Below are positions 6,632-7,436 of a stretch of 7,436 nucleotides of DNA, piece by piece (position 1 is the stretch's first letter; each line of letters begins with the position of its first letter). The stretch covers positions 1-7,436 of the forward strand of contig CALCHM010000152.1 in the NCBI GenBank assembly GCA_937901345.1, written 5' to 3'. This DNA comes from an uncultured Prevotella sp. (GTDB lineage: Bacteria; Bacteroidota; Bacteroidia; Bacteroidales; Bacteroidaceae). The notes under the pieces are model-generated. The model saw only the letters and a list, made by a program, of their open reading frames with translations. It searched no databases and was not told the origin of the DNA. The translations under genes and the position numbers were made by a program.

Positions 6632-6816
6632 TTATTGCTGTCCGGCAAACGCCTCTAACTCTATGAATATAAAGATGTTTGAATGGTATAAGCCCCACTG
6701 TTTGGATGATTCCCCTAAAAGGGGATAAAGCCATTAGCCCAGGGCAACGCCCTGGGCTGGGTGCTTATAGGCCTTTCAGGCCGTTACTTCTCAAAAACTT
6801 TACCGGACAGCAATAA
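6632..6816. mobile_element. MITE-like non-autonomous element, 185 bp
   Basis: The ends are 18-bp inverted repeats: TTATTGCTGTCCGGCAAA at 6632-6649 and, as reverse complement, TTATTGCTGTCCGGTAAA at 6799-6816 (17 of 18 identical). Both ends are flanked by the same TTATTTT (6625-6631 and 6817-6823), or ATTATTTT if the border base is shared, which looks like a 7-8-bp target-site duplication. The interior has no ORF but is rich in stems: TCCCCT/AGGGGA (6711-6725), AGCCCAGGGC/GCCCTGGGCT (6736-6758, 10 bp with an AAC loop), GGCCT/AGGCC (6770-6782), and an outer TATAAGC/GCTTATA pair (6687-6693 with 6763-6769). Such elements are moved in trans by a transposase recognising the same ends. I cannot assign the IS family from sequence alone. 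Confidence 0.75.
6736..6758. repeat. Strong 10-bp hairpin inside the MITE
   Basis: AGCCCAGGGC (6736-6745) and GCCCTGGGCT (6749-6758) are perfectly complementary around a 3-base AAC loop. Together with the flanking TATAAGC/GCTTATA stem it gives a branched RNA or cruciform fold. There is no T-run, so it is not a terminator. CCAGGGCAACGCCCTGG cores of this kind recur, from memory, in Bacteroidetes intergenic repeats. Confidence 0.6.
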
Positions 6817-6898
6817 TTATTTTTCGTGGTTTTTGTTACTCGTTTGTTGCGCGTTTTAGGAAACTCCTATACCTACAGGTAACAAACCATGTAGTTAC

Positions 6899-7108
6899 CT
6901 GCAGTAAATCATCATTTATCAGATTTTGTAAATACCTATAACACTTACTTCTTCGAATAAGCAAGTAAGTCCCCATTATTGGATTCACAAACACCCCAAG
7001 ACTAATCTATTGGCGTATGCTATCTTTAGACCCACTAATCATCAAAGGTGTTTCACTATTGCTTGAATCCTTAGACTTATAACATAGTAAATTAACTGTT
7101 ACTTTCAT
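6899..7108 (-). pseudogene. Remnant of a tyrosine integrase N-terminal arm-DNA-binding domain
   Basis: Reading the minus strand from the ATG at 7108 gives a 33-codon frame starting MKVTVNLLCYKSKD and containing ETPLMISGSKD, closed by TAG at 7009-7007. The same frame continues past the stop as ISLGVFVNP (7006-6980) and later YLQNLINDDLLQ (6934-6899). This tracks the start of Bacteroidetes mobile-element integrases, which from memory read like MKVT-N-YKSK, then G-E-PLMIR-KDGKRKY, ISLG-S-VNP and a helix with LI-KL. The TAG stands where a Tyr codon is expected, so at least one nonsense mutation has occurred, and the catalytic core (R, HxxR, Y) is absent. It points away from tRNA-Leu, starting 149 bases beyond the tRNA 3' end, as expected for an old tRNA-site integration. 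Family recognition is by eye. Confidence 0.6.
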
Positions 7109-7207
7109 GTTGATTATTGGTTTACATATTAGTTTACACAATGTGTATAAAACCCTGAAAAACGCGAGATTTTGCTCTAAAACGGGATTGACAAAAGCGG
7201 TTGATAT

Positions 7208-7254
7208 AAAAAAAGAAAAACTCTCGTAAGTTATTCACCTACAAGAGTTTTTTT
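7208..7254 (-). terminator. Intrinsic terminator downstream of tRNA-Leu
   Basis: On the minus strand ACTCTTGTA (7248-7240) pairs with TACGAGAGT (7228-7220). One U-G pair makes the stem continuous on this strand but mismatched (C-A) on the other. Flanking A/T runs extend it to about 13 pairs. It is followed by a T-rich tract (7220-7208). It starts a few bases after the tRNA-Leu 3' end and closes the minus-strand tRNA transcript. Confidence 0.85.
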
Positions 7255-7257
7255 CTG

Positions 7258-7342
7258 TGCTCGAAGCGGGACTCGAACCCGCACAGGCGTTTCTGCCCAA
7301 GGGATTTTAAGTCCCTCGTGTCTACCATTCCACCATTCGAGC
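7258..7342 (-). tRNA. tRNA-Leu (anticodon UAA)
   Basis: The 85-base minus-strand sequence folds as a class II tRNA. Acceptor GCTCGAA (7342-7336) pairs with TTCGAGC (7265-7259), with discriminator A at 7258. The anticodon arm AGGGA-CTTAAAA-TCCCT gives anticodon TAA, reading UUA. It has a long variable arm (GGC/GCC stem) as expected for leucine, and a T-arm GCGGG-TTCGAGT-CCCGC. CCA is not encoded (ACA follows from the discriminator on). The 3' end faces the integrase remnant, and tRNA-Leu 3' ends are known attachment sites for Bacteroides mobilizable elements such as NBU1. Confidence 0.95.
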
Positions 7343-7353
7343 TCCTTTGAAAT

Positions 7354-7388
7354 AAAAAAAGCAGAGCGAAACTGCGGTTTGCTCTGCT
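7354..7388 (-). terminator. Terminator-like hairpin between tRNA-Gly and tRNA-Leu
   Basis: AGCAGAGC (7388-7381 on the minus strand) pairs with GCTCTGCT (7367-7360). The stem continues with AAAC/GTTT after a single-base bulge (7368), around a CGCA loop. A run of seven T residues (minus strand, 7360-7354) follows directly. This is a strong intrinsic-terminator shape for minus-strand RNA coming from tRNA-Gly. Only 11 bases separate the T-run from the tRNA-Leu 5' end. Confidence 0.8.
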
Positions 7389-7396
7389 CTTTGTAG

Positions 7397-7436
7397 AGCG
7401 GAAAACGAGACTCGAACTCGCGACCCCAACCTTGGC
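7397..7436 (-). tRNA. tRNA-Gly (anticodon GCC), 3' part only
   Basis: The window end cuts this minus-strand gene at its anticodon. Visible from there to the 3' end are anticodon GCC followed by AA, the anticodon-stem half GGTTG, the variable loop GGGTC, the T-arm GCGAG-TTCGAGT-CTCGT, the acceptor half TTTCCGC and discriminator T (7397). U73 and anticodon GCC both fit glycine. CCA is not encoded. The 5' half lies beyond position 7436. Confidence 0.9.

Larger units (their letters stand above)
6521..7257. other. Gene-free region with mobile-element debris between ychF and tRNA-Leu
   Basis: There is no intact protein gene in these 737 bases. The stretch holds the ychF terminator, the MITE-like element, the minus-strand integrase remnant and the tRNA-Leu terminator. 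What is left (about 6824-6898 and 7109-7207) is AT-rich spacer. I found no promoter-quality TAnnTTTG site or convincing small RNA in it. The layout suggests a spot that has accepted insertions repeatedly. Confidence 0.6.

Noticed and set aside
6681..6783. MITE interior as a standalone structured RNA or riboswitch
   Set aside because: The stems lie wholly within the element's inverted repeats and target duplication, and no gene follows, so a mobile element explains them better.
6521..7257. CRISPR array or defence locus in the gene-free region
   Set aside because: The repeats present are inverted pairs or a single MITE. There are no regularly spaced direct repeats and no adjacent cas or defence genes.

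Overview
The window looks like chromosomal DNA from a member of the Bacteroidales, possibly a Prevotellaceae-like genome. This rests on four observations. The gene order ftsX - DUF3098 - uppP - truB - queA - folK is typical of that group. The start codons have A/T-rich upstream regions without Shine-Dalgarno sequences. Promoter-like sites of the Bacteroidetes -7 type (TAnnTTTG) lie ahead of ftsX and ychF. The DNA is moderately AT-rich, and its tRNA genes lack an encoded CCA. Genus assignment is inference only.

Layout. Positions 1-277 are a non-coding leader with a highly foldable, probably repeat-derived block (about 3-68), a promoter-like site and a small leader hairpin. From 278 to 5226, six plus-strand genes follow: ftsX (divisome ABC permease), a DUF3098 two-helix membrane protein, uppP (undecaprenyl-diphosphate recycling), truB (tRNA pseudouridine-55 synthase), queA (queuosine synthesis in tRNA) and a folK gene fused in frame to a C-terminal GNAT acetyltransferase domain. 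The pairs DUF3098/uppP, truB/queA and queA/folK are separated by only 6-17 bases and are probably co-transcribed. The 163-base uppP-truB gap carries a perfect 18-bp palindrome. A purine-rich spacer with a good promoter then leads to ychF (5417-6520), which ends at an intrinsic terminator.

The right end (6521-7436) has no intact protein gene but is full of mobile-element traces. It holds a 185-bp MITE-like element with 18-bp terminal inverted repeats and a 7-8-bp target duplication. It also holds a minus-strand remnant of the N-terminal arm-DNA-binding domain of a Bacteroidetes tyrosine integrase, broken by an in-frame stop. The remnant sits next to the 3' end of a tRNA-Leu(UAA) gene. A partial tRNA-Gly(GCC) runs off the window end. 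Both tRNAs are on the minus strand, and each is followed by an intrinsic-terminator hairpin.

Together the genes serve cell-envelope growth and division (FtsX, UppP), tRNA maturation and decoding (TruB, QueA, the tRNAs), folate synthesis (FolK) and ribosome-associated ATPase functions (YchF). I see no defence system, CRISPR array or clearly new multi-gene system. The least ordinary items are the FolK-GNAT fusion, the MITE, the decayed integrase beside tRNA-Leu, and several unexplained palindromes and hairpins.
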